NCBI GenBank assembly: GCA_903885665.1
Contig: CAISJL010000181.1
Location: 1-45,757, forward strand
Length of the DNA stretch: 45,757 nucleotides
From: an uncultured beta proteobacterium
Lineage (GTDB): Bacteria; Pseudomonadota; Gammaproteobacteria; Burkholderiales; SG8-41
Direction of reading: 5' to 3'
Notes under the pieces: model-generated
What the model saw: only the letters and a program-made list of their open reading frames with translations
Database searches by the model: none
What the model was told of the DNA's origin: nothing
Made by a program: the position numbers and the translations under genes
Shown here: piece after piece, positions 1 to 8,569 of the stretch
How the letters are laid out: the number at the start of each line of letters is the position of its first letter
Position numbering within the stretch: position 1 is the first letter of the stretch

Positions 1-750
1 ACCGTTGCGCATCACATGAATCAATGGCAGCGTAACCTTACCCTCTGCTAAATCATCGCCAATGTTTTTGCCAATCAACGAACTATCACCCGAATAATCC
101 AATACATCATCGATTAATTGAAAAGCGGTACCGAGATGCAAACCATAAGCTGCCATTGCTTGTTCAGCAGGCAAGGAAGCCCTGGCAAGTAACGCACCGA
201 GACGACCTGAAGCCTCAAATAGTTTTGCGGTTTTGAATCGAATGACCTGCAAGTAGCTATTGACATCCACATCACAGTCGTGACAATTCATCAGCTGCAA
301 TACTTCACCCTCAGCAATTACATTTGTTGCATCTGCCAGGGTTGCTAAAACCCTAGGCTCCCCAATATCCACCATCATTTGAAAAGCACGGGAATATACA
401 AAGTCACCAACTAATACTGATGCCGCGTTGCCAAATAACGTATTCGCAGTAGCCCGACCTCTACGCATGGCTGACTCGTCTACGACATCATCATGTAATA
501 AGGTAGCGGTATGGATAAACTCCACTACTGCAGCTAACTCATGATGCGCCTGCCCGCGATAACCTAAAGCACCTGCAGCAAGCAGCACCAAGGCTGGTCG
601 CAACCGCTTACCACCACTACACACAATATACTCCGCGACTTGCCCAATTAAGGCCACTTCGGAATGCAAACGCCGCCTGATCACTTGATCAACGCCTTGC
701 ATATCTTGCGCTAGGAATATTTTAAGTTTTTGCAGAAACACTGAAGCCAC
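1..750 (-). CDS. ispB: Polyprenyl (octaprenyl) diphosphate synthase, 3' end outside window
   Basis: This is a trans-type prenyl diphosphate synthase that builds the ubiquinone side chain from IPP and an allylic primer. The reverse strand is open from a GTG at 750 to the window edge, giving 250 codons; the family is about 320 residues, so roughly the last 70 are missing. The first Asp-rich motif (HDDVVD) lies near residues 86-91 and the second (LIDDVLDY) near 212-219; both bind Mg-diphosphate. A stop codon lies 12 codons upstream of the GTG at 750, so the start is GTG 750 or GTG 741; no strong ribosome site is visible. Divergence from rplU is the usual betaproteobacterial arrangement. The chain-length assignment (octaprenyl) is by family and context, not from the sequence. 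Confidence 0.9.
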   Translation of the reverse strand, partial: MASVFLQKLKIFLAQDMQGVDQVIRRRLHSEVALIGQVAEYIVCSGGKRLRPALVLLAAGALGYRGQAHHELAAVVEFIHTATLLHDDVVDESAMRRGRATANTLFGNAASVLVGDFVYSRAFQMMVDIGEPRVLATLADATNVIAEGEVLQLMNCHDCDVDVNSYLQVIRFKTAKLFEASGRLGALLARASLPAEQAMAAYGLHLGTAFQLIDDVLDYSGDSSLIGKNIGDDLAEGKVTLPLIHVMRNG

Positions 751-877
751 CCAAGAAAGACTATATCATACCAATTTGGGGCTCTTAAAATGCGGTGAAT
801 TAGACTGCTTTCCCGTCAAGAGTCCTAAGTATCTGATTCCTTTGAATAAACCCCAGAATATTGCAGCATGTTTTCCT

Positions 878-906
878 TTGACTGCAAGCGCCGTCAAATG
901 TATAAT
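878..906 (+). promoter_or_regulatory. Sigma70-type promoter of rplU-rpmA-obgE
   Basis: A -35 box TTGACT (878-883) and a perfect -10 box TATAAT (901-906) are separated by exactly 17 bases. Transcription would start near 913, about 30 bases before the rplU ATG. It is the closest match to consensus in the window, as expected for ribosomal protein genes. Confidence 0.85.
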
Positions 907-942
907 CATCGGCTTTCCGAAGTGTGAGTAGAGGGGTTTCCC

Positions 943-1254
943 ATGTATGCGGTAGTTAAGACCGGTGGCAAACAGTATCGCGTAAGCACCGGCACCAAAA
1001 TCAAAGTTGAACAACTTTCAGCTGAAATCGGTGCCGAAGTAACGCTTGATCAAGTATTGATGATCGCCGAAGACGGCGCTATCAAATTAGGCACTCCATT
1101 ATTATCCGGAGCCGCCGTGACTGCTAAAGTGCTCTCGCAAGGCCGAGGCGACAAAGTGAAGATCTACAAGATGCGTCGGCGTAAGCACTATCGTAAAAGC
1201 CAAGGCCATCGGCAAAACTTCACTGAGCTCGAAATCACCAACATTGCAAGCTAA
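943..1254 (+). CDS. rplU: 50S ribosomal protein L21
   Basis: L21 is a 23S rRNA-binding protein of the large ribosomal subunit. The 103 residues match the family length. The N-terminus [14 protein letters not shown] and the C-terminal basic stretch [16 protein letters not shown] are family hallmarks. The ATG at 943 follows a GAGGGG ribosome site and a consensus promoter. It is first in the rplU-rpmA pair, 17 bases before rpmA. Confidence 0.98.
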   Translation: MYAVVKTGGKQYRVSTGTKIKVEQLSAEIGAEVTLDQVLMIAEDGAIKLGTPLLSGAAVTAKVLSQGRGDKVKIYKMRRRKHYRKSQGHRQNFTELEITNIAS

Positions 1255-1271
1255 AGTAAGGACAACCTAAC

Positions 1272-1529
1272 ATGGCACATAAAAAAGCTGGCGGCAGTTC
1301 ACGCAACGGTCGCGACTCTGAATCGAAGCGACTAGGTGTTAAATGTTTCGGTGGCGAACTAATCCCAGCCGGCAGTATTATTGTGCGGCAACGCGGCACT
1401 CGTATGCACCCCGGCGATAATGTAGGAATTGGCCGCGACCATACTCTATTTGCTAAAGTTGACGGACGCGTGCATTTTGCTCACAAAGGGCCAAAACAAC
1501 GCCAATCCGTGAGCGTCGTTCCCGCCTAA
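1272..1529 (+). CDS. rpmA: 50S ribosomal protein L27
   Basis: L27 reaches into the peptidyl transferase centre with its N-terminal tail. The 85-residue protein starts [20 protein letters not shown], the standard proteobacterial N-terminus without the cleavable leader of Firmicutes. An AAGTAAGGA ribosome site precedes the ATG. It is co-transcribed with rplU and followed by a hairpin terminator before obgE. Confidence 0.98.
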   Translation: MAHKKAGGSSRNGRDSESKRLGVKCFGGELIPAGSIIVRQRGTRMHPGDNVGIGRDHTLFAKVDGRVHFAHKGPKQRQSVSVVPA

Positions 1530-1550
1530 TTGATCATGCACCACTAAAAA

Positions 1551-1578
1551 GGCCCTGTTGAACGACAGGGCTTTTTTT
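1551..1578 (+). terminator. Rho-independent terminator after rpmA
   Basis: A 7-bp perfect stem (GCCCTGT, 1552-1558; ACAGGGC, 1565-1571) with a 6-base loop is followed by seven T residues (1572-1578) and preceded by an A run. It ends 14 bases before the obgE ATG, so obgE needs read-through or its own promoter. Confidence 0.88.
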
Positions 1579-1592
1579 ATTTTGGGAAACCT

Positions 1593-2633
1593 ATGAAATT
1601 TATTGATGAAGCACGTATTGAAGTACACGCTGGCAAAGGTGGTGACGGCGTCGCCAGCTTTAGGCGTGAAAAATTCGTGCCTCGTGGTGGCCCAGATGGC
1701 GGCGATGGCGGCCGCGGCGGCAGTATATTTGCAATTGCTGATCGAAATATTAATACGTTGATTGATTATCGCTACGCACGCATTCATCGTGCCAAAAATG
1801 GCCAAAAGGGCATGGGCGCAGATTGTTTCGGACGCGCTGCTGCGGATATTGTGTTGCGTGTGCCGGTAGGCACTGTTATTAATGATATTGAAAGTGGTGA
1901 ATTTATCGCTGACTTAGCGCAAGACGGAGAACGCGCGCTACTCGCCAAAGGTGGCACCGGTGGTTTAGGCAACTTACACTTCAAATCAAGTACTAACCGC
2001 GCTCCACGACAATTTACCTTTGGCGAAGCAGGCGTTTCGCGTTTTCTCAAGCTAGAACTAAAAGTGCTCGCTGACGTTGGCTTACTCGGACTACCCAATG
2101 CGGGGAAATCAACATTTATTCGATCCATCTCCGCAGCCAGGCCCAAGGTTGCAGACTATCCATTCACCACCCTACAACCTAATCTAGGCGTTGTGCGCGC
2201 CGATGAAAATCGTAGTTTTGTCGTAGCCGACATTCCCGGACTCATTGAAGGCGCGGCAGAGGGCGCTGGTCTAGGTCATCAGTTTTTACGCCACCTCTCA
2301 CGCACTCGACTACTTCTGCATATTATAGATGTCTTACCGCCAGACCCTGATGCCGATATTGTGCGCGACGCTAAAGCCCTAGTTCAAGAGTTGAAGAAGT
2401 ATGATGTAGCGCTGTATCGCAAACCCCGTTGGATTGTATTTAATAAATTGGATCTCATTCCAGAAGAAGAGCGGTCTGCATTTATTGCCACCTTTCAAAA
2501 GAAGCTTGGCGTGAATCGCAAACATTTTAAAATATCCGCACTCACTGGCGAAGGTTGTAGAGACTTAGTGTTCGCCATTATGAAACATATCGAAAGTATT
2601 ACTGCACAGACGCCTACCACCCCTGAACCTTGA
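1593..2633 (+). CDS. obgE: Obg-family GTPase ObgE/CgtA
   Basis: ObgE is an essential GTPase that acts on the 50S ribosomal subunit and in stress and cell-cycle control. It has 346 residues. The Gly-rich Obg fold comes first (residues 1-158, [17 protein letters not shown] and [12 protein letters not shown]). The GTPase domain follows, with P-loop GLPNAGKST near 166-174, switch [11 protein letters not shown], and the base-recognition motif NKLD. The C-terminus ends soon after the G domain, shorter than in E. coli, as is common in betaproteobacteria. GGGAAA lies just upstream of the ATG. It sits in the conserved rplU-rpmA-obgE-proB order; its TGA abuts the region where proB may begin. Confidence 0.97.
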   Translation: MKFIDEARIEVHAGKGGDGVASFRREKFVPRGGPDGGDGGRGGSIFAIADRNINTLIDYRYARIHRAKNGQKGMGADCFGRAAADIVLRVPVGTVINDIESGEFIADLAQDGERALLAKGGTGGLGNLHFKSSTNRAPRQFTFGEAGVSRFLKLELKVLADVGLLGLPNAGKSTFIRSISAARPKVADYPFTTLQPNLGVVRADENRSFVVADIPGLIEGAAEGAGLGHQFLRHLSRTRLLLHIIDVLPPDPDADIVRDAKALVQELKKYDVALYRKPRWIVFNKLDLIPEEERSAFIATFQKKLGVNRKHFKISALTGEGCRDLVFAIMKHIESITAQTPTTPEP

Positions 2634-2650
2634 GATCACGACTCAATGCG

Positions 2651-3787
2651 ATGAATACACCAACTGCGCACCACTCTGTCATCAAAAATGCTAGACGACT
2701 AGTTGTCAAAGTCGGTAGTGCTTTAGTGACTAATGCTGGCCTCGGACTAGATCATCAAGCATTAGCGGGTTGGGCTGAGCAAATCGCATCGCTACATCAA
2801 GAAGGTCGAGAAATCGTGCTCGTCTCCAGCGGCGCAATCGCCGAAGGAATGTTGCGCCTCGGTTGGTCTAAGCGTCCAAGCGCTGTGCATGAACTTCAGG
2901 CAGCGGCTGCTGTGGGTCAAATGGGTTTAGTACAAGTCTATGAGACTTGCTTTCGCATGCATGGCTTAATTACTTCACAAATCTTACTAACTCACGATGA
3001 TCTCGCACAGCGTACTCGCTATCTCAATGCTCGCTCTACTCTGCGCACCCTCTTGAGTTTAGGCTCTATCCCAATCATTAATGAGAATGATACGGTTGCC
3101 ACTGATGAAATTCGGTTTGGTGACAATGACACTTTAGCCGCATTAGTGACCAATCTCGTAGAAGCAGATGCACTCATCATACTAACTGATCAACATGGAC
3201 TTTATAGTGCTGACCCACGCAAAGATCGAAGCGCGACTTTAATTCATGAGGGTACAGCAGGCGACCCCTATTTAGAAACTATTGCAGGCTCAACCGGTAG
3301 TGCGATTGCAAAAGGCGGCATGCTCACTAAAATATTTGCTGCAAAGCGTGCAGCTCGCAGCGGAGCCCATACCATCATTGCCTGGGGTCGTGAAACCAAT
3401 GTGTTGATTCGCCTGGCTGCCGGTGAACGCGTAGGTACGCAACTTGTAGCACAACAAGCCACACTCGCTGCTCGCAAACAATGGTTAGCCGATCATATGC
3501 AAATTCGCGGCAGTGTCACTTTGGATGCAGGCGCCGTACAAGCACTGGTCGTTGAGGGTAAAAGCTTACTACCGGTTGGGGTATGCGGTGCATCTGGGGA
3601 ATTCCAACGCGGTGAATTAGTGAGTTGCTTAGATCAGAATAATCGAGAAATTGCCCGTGGCCTAATCAATTACAATCATACCGACACACATAAGATTTTA
3701 CGTATACCCTCTCATCAAATTGAAACTTGCTTGGGCTATATCGATGAAGCCGAATTAATCCACCGCGACAATCTGGTTTTAGTTTAG
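2651..3787 (+). CDS. proB: Glutamate 5-kinase
   Basis: ProB phosphorylates glutamate to glutamyl-5-phosphate, the first and feedback-regulated step of proline synthesis. The 378 residues hold an amino-acid kinase domain ([15 protein letters not shown] near the N-terminus, [38 protein letters not shown]) followed by a C-terminal PUA domain from about residue 280. The ATG at 2651 is chosen; an in-frame TTG at 2630 overlapping the obgE stop would add seven residues. Neither has a clear ribosome site, so translation is probably coupled to obgE. Confidence 0.95.
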   Translation: MNTPTAHHSVIKNARRLVVKVGSALVTNAGLGLDHQALAGWAEQIASLHQEGREIVLVSSGAIAEGMLRLGWSKRPSAVHELQAAAAVGQMGLVQVYETCFRMHGLITSQILLTHDDLAQRTRYLNARSTLRTLLSLGSIPIINENDTVATDEIRFGDNDTLAALVTNLVEADALIILTDQHGLYSADPRKDRSATLIHEGTAGDPYLETIAGSTGSAIAKGGMLTKIFAAKRAARSGAHTIIAWGRETNVLIRLAAGERVGTQLVAQQATLAARKQWLADHMQIRGSVTLDAGAVQALVVEGKSLLPVGVCGASGEFQRGELVSCLDQNNREIARGLINYNHTDTHKILRIPSHQIETCLGYIDEAELIHRDNLVLV

Positions 3788-3834
3788 CTTTCTGTGCAAA
3801 AGCGATTCTGGACCAATGTAGAATTCAAAAAAAT

Positions 3835-4350
3835 CTAGCGGCCACCTCGGCGTAGAGACTGGACGATTCTGGGCGCTGTCCCCGCTACTGATTTTGAATC
3901 ACATAAATACTCGCGGTACAAGGTACGATGAAAGTCATTGCTTGTTGTAATCAGAATTTTACGCCACTGCGGATTACGCGCCCGCGCCCAAGTGCCGTCA
4001 GAATGACCTAACGCATAATATTTATGCTCTACAGTATCACAGCGTATACCCTCAAAAGAAGTATTGATAGCACCGCCTGAAGTTTTAATCACTAAGGTAT
4101 AGCGCACTACCCCGTCAGATCCAACAGAGATCGACTCGGCATCAACAAACCCCTGGTGACTACTTACGCCATTTAACTTAAAAGGAATTAAGTTTTTCTC
4201 CACAGGAGGGCTTGGTATTTGCGACTGCAGTTCGGTCCAAGGTTTGACTTCGCGGTCGAAATCATAATCCCAGCCATCCCATTGGGCACTAGCAGGCTGC
4301 GCTAATAATAGCGTTGCCATTGCCACCATAAACCAATTATATTTAGCCAT
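3835..4350 (-). CDS. CNP1-like family exported protein
   Basis: This is a small secreted protein resembling the CNP1-like family, whose function is unknown. The ATG at 4350 starts a signal peptide (MAKYNWFMVAMATLLLAQPASA, cleavage before QWDGW) and a mature part of about 150 residues. An upstream in-frame GTG at 4374 would add eight residues before the signal peptide. In betaproteobacteria this gene is often found between proB and rppH, as here, although the rubrerythrin block is interposed. Two Cys (in GIRCDT and YLCDSK) may form a disulfide in the periplasm. Confidence 0.75.
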   Translation of the reverse strand: MAKYNWFMVAMATLLLAQPASAQWDGWDYDFDREVKPWTELQSQIPSPPVEKNLIPFKLNGVSSHQGFVDAESISVGSDGVVRYTLVIKTSGGAINTSFEGIRCDTVEHKYYALGHSDGTWARARNPQWRKILITTSNDFHRTLYREYLCDSKSVAGTAPRIVQSLRRGGR

Positions 4351-4419
4351 GTTCAAATTGTAGTGCCTAAGCACGGTCTATCCAATACAGTTTTTGCGGC
4401 TCGCACATACTCAGTGCAA

Positions 4420-5010
4420 TCAATGACTTAAATCAGCCATCAACGCTGAACGCAAAGGGTCGCTAACTTCGGCACATGAAAAATGATAGTGAGAATGATC
4501 AACCCCTGCGCTCAAGCATGCCCCCGCTAGCAAAGCAATCTTCATCGCTGTCGTTAGCTCGAATCGCAGAAAATGCACCGATGACGTTTTATCTGCATTC
4601 TCGCGCTCCAAGTCCTCATCTGCAATGGCAAAGACCTGTTCATAGCCAGACACTTGTACCCAAACGCGATCTTCAACACCTATTAATTGTGCCAATTCAG
4701 TCCGACGCTGTTGCTCATCAGGATACTCAATCATCATTGTCGATTTCCAATTACTACCATCCGGAATTAAGGGATTATAAGCTTGCAATTCATCCAAAAT
4801 ACCTTCTTCTTCAAAAATACGCTCCACTCTTAGCATCTCTTGTACTTGATATCGGATAGTCAGCTCATCTTCGAATAACAAGGTAATATGATCACCTAAA
4901 TGCAAAGCACGATTTTTCTTGTGGGCAATAACTTGCTCTCGAAATGCAGGTCTTTGTTTGGCATAAGTCTCCAGTGGCATCAAAGTGTCTGGACTAATTT
5001 TTTTCTTCAT
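4420..5010 (-). CDS. DUF3501 family protein
   Basis: This 196-residue protein resembles the DUF3501 family, which has no established biochemical role. It has no signal peptide or membrane segment; the N-terminal half is helical and charged (YAKQRPAFREQVIAHKKNR), followed by LHLGDHITLLFEDELTIRYQ. The C-terminal part has several His (DHSHYHF) and a Cys, possible metal ligands. It starts two bases after the stop of the Fe-S protein gene, so the two are co-transcribed and probably coupled. Family members are typically found beside such Fe-S proteins and rubrerythrin, suggesting a shared redox or peroxide-defence role (inference). Confidence 0.8.
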   Translation of the reverse strand: MKKKISPDTLMPLETYAKQRPAFREQVIAHKKNRALHLGDHITLLFEDELTIRYQVQEMLRVERIFEEEGILDELQAYNPLIPDGSNWKSTMMIEYPDEQQRRTELAQLIGVEDRVWVQVSGYEQVFAIADEDLERENADKTSSVHFLRFELTTAMKIALLAGACLSAGVDHSHYHFSCAEVSDPLRSALMADLSH

Positions 5011-5012
5011 GT

Positions 5013-6344
5013 CTATTCCATCCCATACGCAATACGAATTAATGTAATTGGATGCTGCTTCTCAGCCTCACCGCCACCAATACCCTGCTGAATATGTCGA
5101 CCAGCGATCGCACAATCCGAACTGATATAGTCAGGCTCTGAGTCACCCATCAAACGGAATACAGGTCTACCAATCTTCATTGACTGTTCGAAGAACTCGG
5201 TCTTCACACCCCAAGTTCCATCGTGACCAGCACAACGCTCTACGGTATTCACCTGCGTCTCAGGGATCATCTCTAATAACTCACGTGTCTTCTGTCCCAT
5301 ATTTTGCACCCGCAAGTGACAGGGTATGTGATATGAAACTTTTCCCAAAGGTTGTACAAAGTCTCTATTTAACAATCCGTCCTTATCTCGTAGCACCAAG
5401 TATTGAAATGGGTCATATATCGCAGCAGCAACTTTTAATACATCCGGATCGTGCGGAAACATCAACGGCAGCTCCTGCTTAAACATTAAGGTACATGAAG
5501 GTACAGCACTTAAGATCGCAAAGCCCTCAGAGGCCAACTTAGCCAATACAGGAATGTTGATTGCCTTGTTGCGCGCAACCGCCTCAAGATCGCCTAACTC
5601 TAATTTAGGCATTCCACAGCACACTTCTTTTTCAACAATGATTGCCGGAATCTCGTTGTGTGCTAATACTTTTAACAAGTCATGACCAATACCTGGTTCA
5701 TTGTAGTTCACATAGCAAGTTGAATAAATGGCTACCTTGCCAGGAGTGGTTTTGCCTGGTTTGGCCACAAATGTATTGTCAGCACGGGCAGTGCTGCGAA
5801 ATTTAGCACTATCGTATTCCGGCAAAATGCGATCCTGATGAATACCCAACACACTATCCATCACCTTACGCACTGGAGCCGACTTATTTGCAGCGTTCAC
5901 CATCTGCACTACCACTGGGATTGACGCCAATTTACCCAATGCATCGGTACTAGAGAGCAGTTTGTCACGAAAACTCACTTCGCCTTTGCGGAACTTAACC
6001 GCCTTAGCGCGTAACATTAAGTGTGGAAAATCGATATTCCACTCATGAGGTGGCACATATGGACACTTGCTCATATAGCACATATCGCATAAGTAACAAC
6101 GATCGATCACCTCCCAATAATCCTTCTTTGGAATACCATCGACCTCTAGTGTTGGGCTCTCATCGACCAAATCAAACAGCTTTGGAAATGCCGTGCACAA
6201 ATTAACGCAGCGCCTGCAGCCATGGCAAATATCGAATACGCGCTCTAATTCATGCTCTAATTTCTGCTCGTTATAAAAATCGTCGGATTGCCAATCTAGG
6301 GGATGGCGGGTTGGTGCCTCTAAACTACCTTCACGTGTGCTCAT
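5013..6344 (-). CDS. CCG-domain iron-sulfur protein (heterodisulfide reductase / GlpC-like)
   Basis: This 443-residue cytoplasmic electron-transfer protein has two N-terminal [4Fe-4S] motifs, CHGCRRCVNLC near residues 40-50 and CYLCDMCYMSKCP near 83-95. Two cysteine-rich CCG-type repeats follow: one ends in KEVCCGMPKLE and the other includes HIPCHLRVQN and VERCAGHDGTWG. This architecture is shared with GlpC and heterodisulfide reductase HdrB-like proteins. The partner is not identified. Its position between rubrerythrin upstream and DUF3501 downstream suggests it passes electrons to the rubrerythrin, which has no rubredoxin domain of its own (inference). Confidence 0.85.
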   Translation of the reverse strand: MSTREGSLEAPTRHPLDWQSDDFYNEQKLEHELERVFDICHGCRRCVNLCTAFPKLFDLVDESPTLEVDGIPKKDYWEVIDRCYLCDMCYMSKCPYVPPHEWNIDFPHLMLRAKAVKFRKGEVSFRDKLLSSTDALGKLASIPVVVQMVNAANKSAPVRKVMDSVLGIHQDRILPEYDSAKFRSTARADNTFVAKPGKTTPGKVAIYSTCYVNYNEPGIGHDLLKVLAHNEIPAIIVEKEVCCGMPKLELGDLEAVARNKAINIPVLAKLASEGFAILSAVPSCTLMFKQELPLMFPHDPDVLKVAAAIYDPFQYLVLRDKDGLLNRDFVQPLGKVSYHIPCHLRVQNMGQKTRELLEMIPETQVNTVERCAGHDGTWGVKTEFFEQSMKIGRPVFRLMGDSEPDYISSDCAIAGRHIQQGIGGGEAEKQHPITLIRIAYGME

Positions 6345-6414
6345 GTCTATTCAATACTCACTAGTCAATTGAGTTCAAGAAAAAAACACCCAGTATTTCA
6401 TTGCCACTAATAGA

Positions 6415-6436
6415 AAGAGGCGCATGAGCGCCTCTT
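6415..6436 (-). promoter_or_regulatory. Hairpin between rubrerythrin and Fe-S protein genes
   Basis: A perfect 9-bp inverted repeat (AAGAGGCGC, 6415-6423; GCGCCTCTT, 6428-6436) has a 4-base loop. On the minus strand only a weak T-rich tail (TTTCTATTA) follows. It could be a leaky terminator or processing hairpin that makes rubrerythrin mRNA more abundant than the downstream genes. Confidence 0.55.
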
Positions 6437-6458
6437 CAAAACATCAGTGTCGCCTCGC

Positions 6459-6878
6459 TTAATCAGCCAAGCTATCTAACGCTTTTTGGAAACGATTCGC
6501 ATGCGAACGCTCTGCCTTAGCTAGCGTCTCAAACCAATCGGCGATTTCAGAAAAACCTTCATCACGGGCGGTTTTAGCCATGCCAGGATACATATCGGTA
6601 TACTCATGAGTCTCACCAGCGATTGCGGCTTTGAGATTGTCACGTGTCTTACCGATTGGCAAATCAGTCGCAGGATCACCGCAGAGCTCCATATACTCCA
6701 AGTGACCATGCGCATGACCGGTTTCACCTTCAGCAGTGGAGCGAAAAACAGCAGCGACATCATTTTGACCTTCGACATCAGCCTTAGCTGCAAAGTATAA
6801 ATAACGACGATTCGCTTGAGATTCACCAGCAAACGCTGCCTTCAAATTTCCGTGCGTCTTAGAATTCTTAAGGTCCAT
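6459..6878 (-). CDS. Rubrerythrin without rubredoxin domain
   Basis: This is a ferritin-like diiron protein, probably a peroxide reductase in the cytoplasm. The 139 residues form one four-helix bundle. The ligand set is visible: E19, E52xxH55, E89/E92 and E123xxH126. The C-terminal rubredoxin domain (two CxxC) of classical rubrerythrin is absent, so the electron donor must be another protein. A strong ribosome site (AAAGGA) and promoter precede it. Hairpin-separated co-transcription with the Fe-S protein and DUF3501 is likely. Confidence 0.92.
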   Translation of the reverse strand: MDLKNSKTHGNLKAAFAGESQANRRYLYFAAKADVEGQNDVAAVFRSTAEGETGHAHGHLEYMELCGDPATDLPIGKTRDNLKAAIAGETHEYTDMYPGMAKTARDEGFSEIADWFETLAKAERSHANRFQKALDSLAD

Positions 6879-6907
6879 AAAAATCCTTTAAAATCAATTA
6901 GTTAATA

Positions 6908-6936
6908 AATAAAAGTGTTGAGTCTAATACTGTCAA
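6908..6936 (-). promoter_or_regulatory. Rubrerythrin promoter
   Basis: On the minus strand a perfect -35 TTGACA (6936-6931) is followed after 17 bases by TTTATT (6913-6908; 4 of 6 matches). The spacer contains TTAGACTC, the same core as in the 41-bp palindrome further upstream, so a shared regulator is possible. Confidence 0.6.
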
Positions 6937-6984
6937 ACGCTAATTTGAGCGGTTAGAGACTCACCAAACGGTAACGGTCTAGGC

Positions 6985-7025
6985 CTCGAGCCCAAGTTTA
7001 GACTGAGTCTAAACTTGGGCTCGAG
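6985..7025. repeat. Perfect 41-bp palindrome upstream of rubrerythrin
   Basis: Two 20-base arms (6985-7004 and 7006-7025) are exact reverse complements around a single G at 7005. The centre reads TTTAGACTGAGTCTAAA and the ends are CTCGAG. No T tract follows on either strand, so it is not a normal terminator. It lies about 107 bases upstream of the rubrerythrin start and 85 bases downstream of the rppH stop. A smaller perfect palindrome ATGGCTAGCCAT is at 7071-7082. Confidence 0.9.
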
Positions 7026-7109
7026 TATAAATGTAATGTGTTTCACGCGTCAATATGTAGGCAACACCCAAATGGCTAGCCATGTATCTATGCATTTTCA
7101 CCGCGAGAG

Positions 7110-7619
7110 TTAATCGTTAGCAATTAGATTGGGCTTCGCGATCTCATTACGACGTAAATAACGTGACAGCTCATGCAATGCCTGACCATAAACCGCACGC
7201 TTAAACTCAATCACATCTTGAGTGGGCGCCCAATAGTCATGCCAACGCCAAGCATCAAACTCAGGCTTGTCAGTTGCGCGCAGACAAACATCGCAATCGC
7301 GGCCAACCAATCGTAACAAAAACCATATTTGCTTTTGGCCACGATAATTACCACGCCACTCACGCCGCAACCAACGCTCTGGCACCTCGTAGCGCAACCA
7401 ATCGCGCGTACGCCCTAGAACCTGTACGTGCTCAGGCTTGAGGCCGACCTCCTCCTCCAGCTCTCGATACATCGCTGCCTCTGGCCTCTCACCACCCTTT
7501 ATGCCGCCCTGAGGAAACTGCCAAGAGTGCTCACGCACCCGCTTACCCCAGAAAACTTCGTTTTTGGCATTACACAAAACGATTCCGACGTTAGGGCGAT
7601 AACCATCTCTATCTATCAT
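7110..7619 (-). CDS. rppH: RNA pyrophosphohydrolase (Nudix)
   Basis: RppH removes pyrophosphate from mRNA 5' ends and so starts RNase E-dependent decay. The Nudix box [23 protein letters not shown] fits Gx5Ex7REUxEExGU, and [17 protein letters not shown] is the typical RppH N-terminus. The ATG at 7619 is preceded by a GGGGTG ribosome site; a longer frame from 7655 is unlikely. The protein is 169 residues long. The proS gene lies close by, a common betaproteobacterial arrangement, with the spermidine-synthase-like gene between them. Confidence 0.95.
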   Translation of the reverse strand: MIDRDGYRPNVGIVLCNAKNEVFWGKRVREHSWQFPQGGIKGGERPEAAMYRELEEEVGLKPEHVQVLGRTRDWLRYEVPERWLRREWRGNYRGQKQIWFLLRLVGRDCDVCLRATDKPEFDAWRWHDYWAPTQDVIEFKRAVYGQALHELSRYLRRNEIAKPNLIAND

Positions 7620-7704
7620 GGACACCCCACAAAACTTAAACAATATGTGGATCATTTTTCCACAAATTGCAGGCTAAAGAAACCCCATTAAAAATTTTTA
7701 TGAT

Positions 7705-8493
7705 TCAAATCAACAGTCCCTCTGCATCATGCCGATTCATCGTGCGCAAGGCACTGACAAATGCTGAAAATTCTAAAGAATAGTGCTGCTCCAAGTCCGC
7801 AGCCTTTGCCTCTAAATATACCCAACTCAAGCCCAAAGGCTTGTCTCGAAAGGCAAAAACAATAATATTTCCGGGTTTATGAGCGGGCAAACACAATATT
7901 CCAGCTTTAAAAATCTCACCAATGCGCTTGAGAACAGCAGCAAACTGCCGATCTCCACTCCATAGATTAACAACTAATACACCGCCATCGGTCAAACCTT
8001 GCAGACAATCGCGATAGAATTCTGTTGTCGTCAAGGCAGCCGCCTGTGACTCTGCATCATAACCATCAACCATCATTAGTTGCACCCGCACCTTAGTATC
8101 TGCCATATATTGCGCACCATCGCCAATGACCACTTGCAAGCGATCATCACCACTGGGCAATAAAAAACACTGATGAGCAATCGCCAACACTTGCGCATCT
8201 ATTTCAATCACACGCACACTAGCACGTGGCAAATGACGATAAATATACTTAGCCACTGAGCCACCACCCAGACCGATCATTAAAACTGCTCGTGGATCAT
8301 CCAAAAACAGTAAAAATGCCATCATCGAGCGGGTATACGACAGCTCTAAATCGTGCGGTTTGGCGATCCGCATAGCACTTTGTACAGTATCACTACCTAT
8401 ATGCAGGGCACGGACACCAAAAGTCTCGCTGATATACACCGTAGAAGCATCTTGGGCTGGCTTGCGTAATCGCCACTGTGGAATAAATTTCAT
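7705..8493 (-). CDS. Spermidine-synthase-like methyltransferase-fold protein
   Basis: This 262-residue protein has the Rossmann fold of polyamine aminopropyltransferases and SAM-dependent methyltransferases. Visible motifs are LMIGLGGGSVAKYIYRHLP (nucleotide binding), VRVIEIDAQVLAIA (acidic ribose-binding residue), IGDGAQYM and MMVDGYDAE. The catalytic region reads VDGYDAES, which differs from the DxxDP loop of true spermidine synthases, so the substrate is uncertain. There is no tetramerisation N-domain of normal length. It is divergent from proS with a 76-base gap. Confidence 0.7.
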   Translation of the reverse strand: MKFIPQWRLRKPAQDASTVYISETFGVRALHIGSDTVQSAMRIAKPHDLELSYTRSMMAFLLFLDDPRAVLMIGLGGGSVAKYIYRHLPRASVRVIEIDAQVLAIAHQCFLLPSGDDRLQVVIGDGAQYMADTKVRVQLMMVDGYDAESQAAALTTTEFYRDCLQGLTDGGVLVVNLWSGDRQFAAVLKRIGEIFKAGILCLPAHKPGNIIVFAFRDKPLGLSWVYLEAKAADLEQHYSLEFSAFVSALRTMNRHDAEGLLI

Positions 8494-8569
8494 ACGTTGT
8501 TTATACGATCTTTACAAAGAGTGGATCAAGGTTGGGTAGAATAAGCATTTTATTAGATTGGGAATAGCT

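Noticed and set aside
6985-7025. Rho-independent terminator of rppH
   Set aside because: There is no T run after the hairpin on either strand, although the stem is strong.
7071-7082. ATGGCTAGCCAT palindrome after rppH as an operator
   Set aside because: A 12-bp perfect palindrome can be chance and no promoter adjoins it; it is only mentioned beside the larger palindrome.
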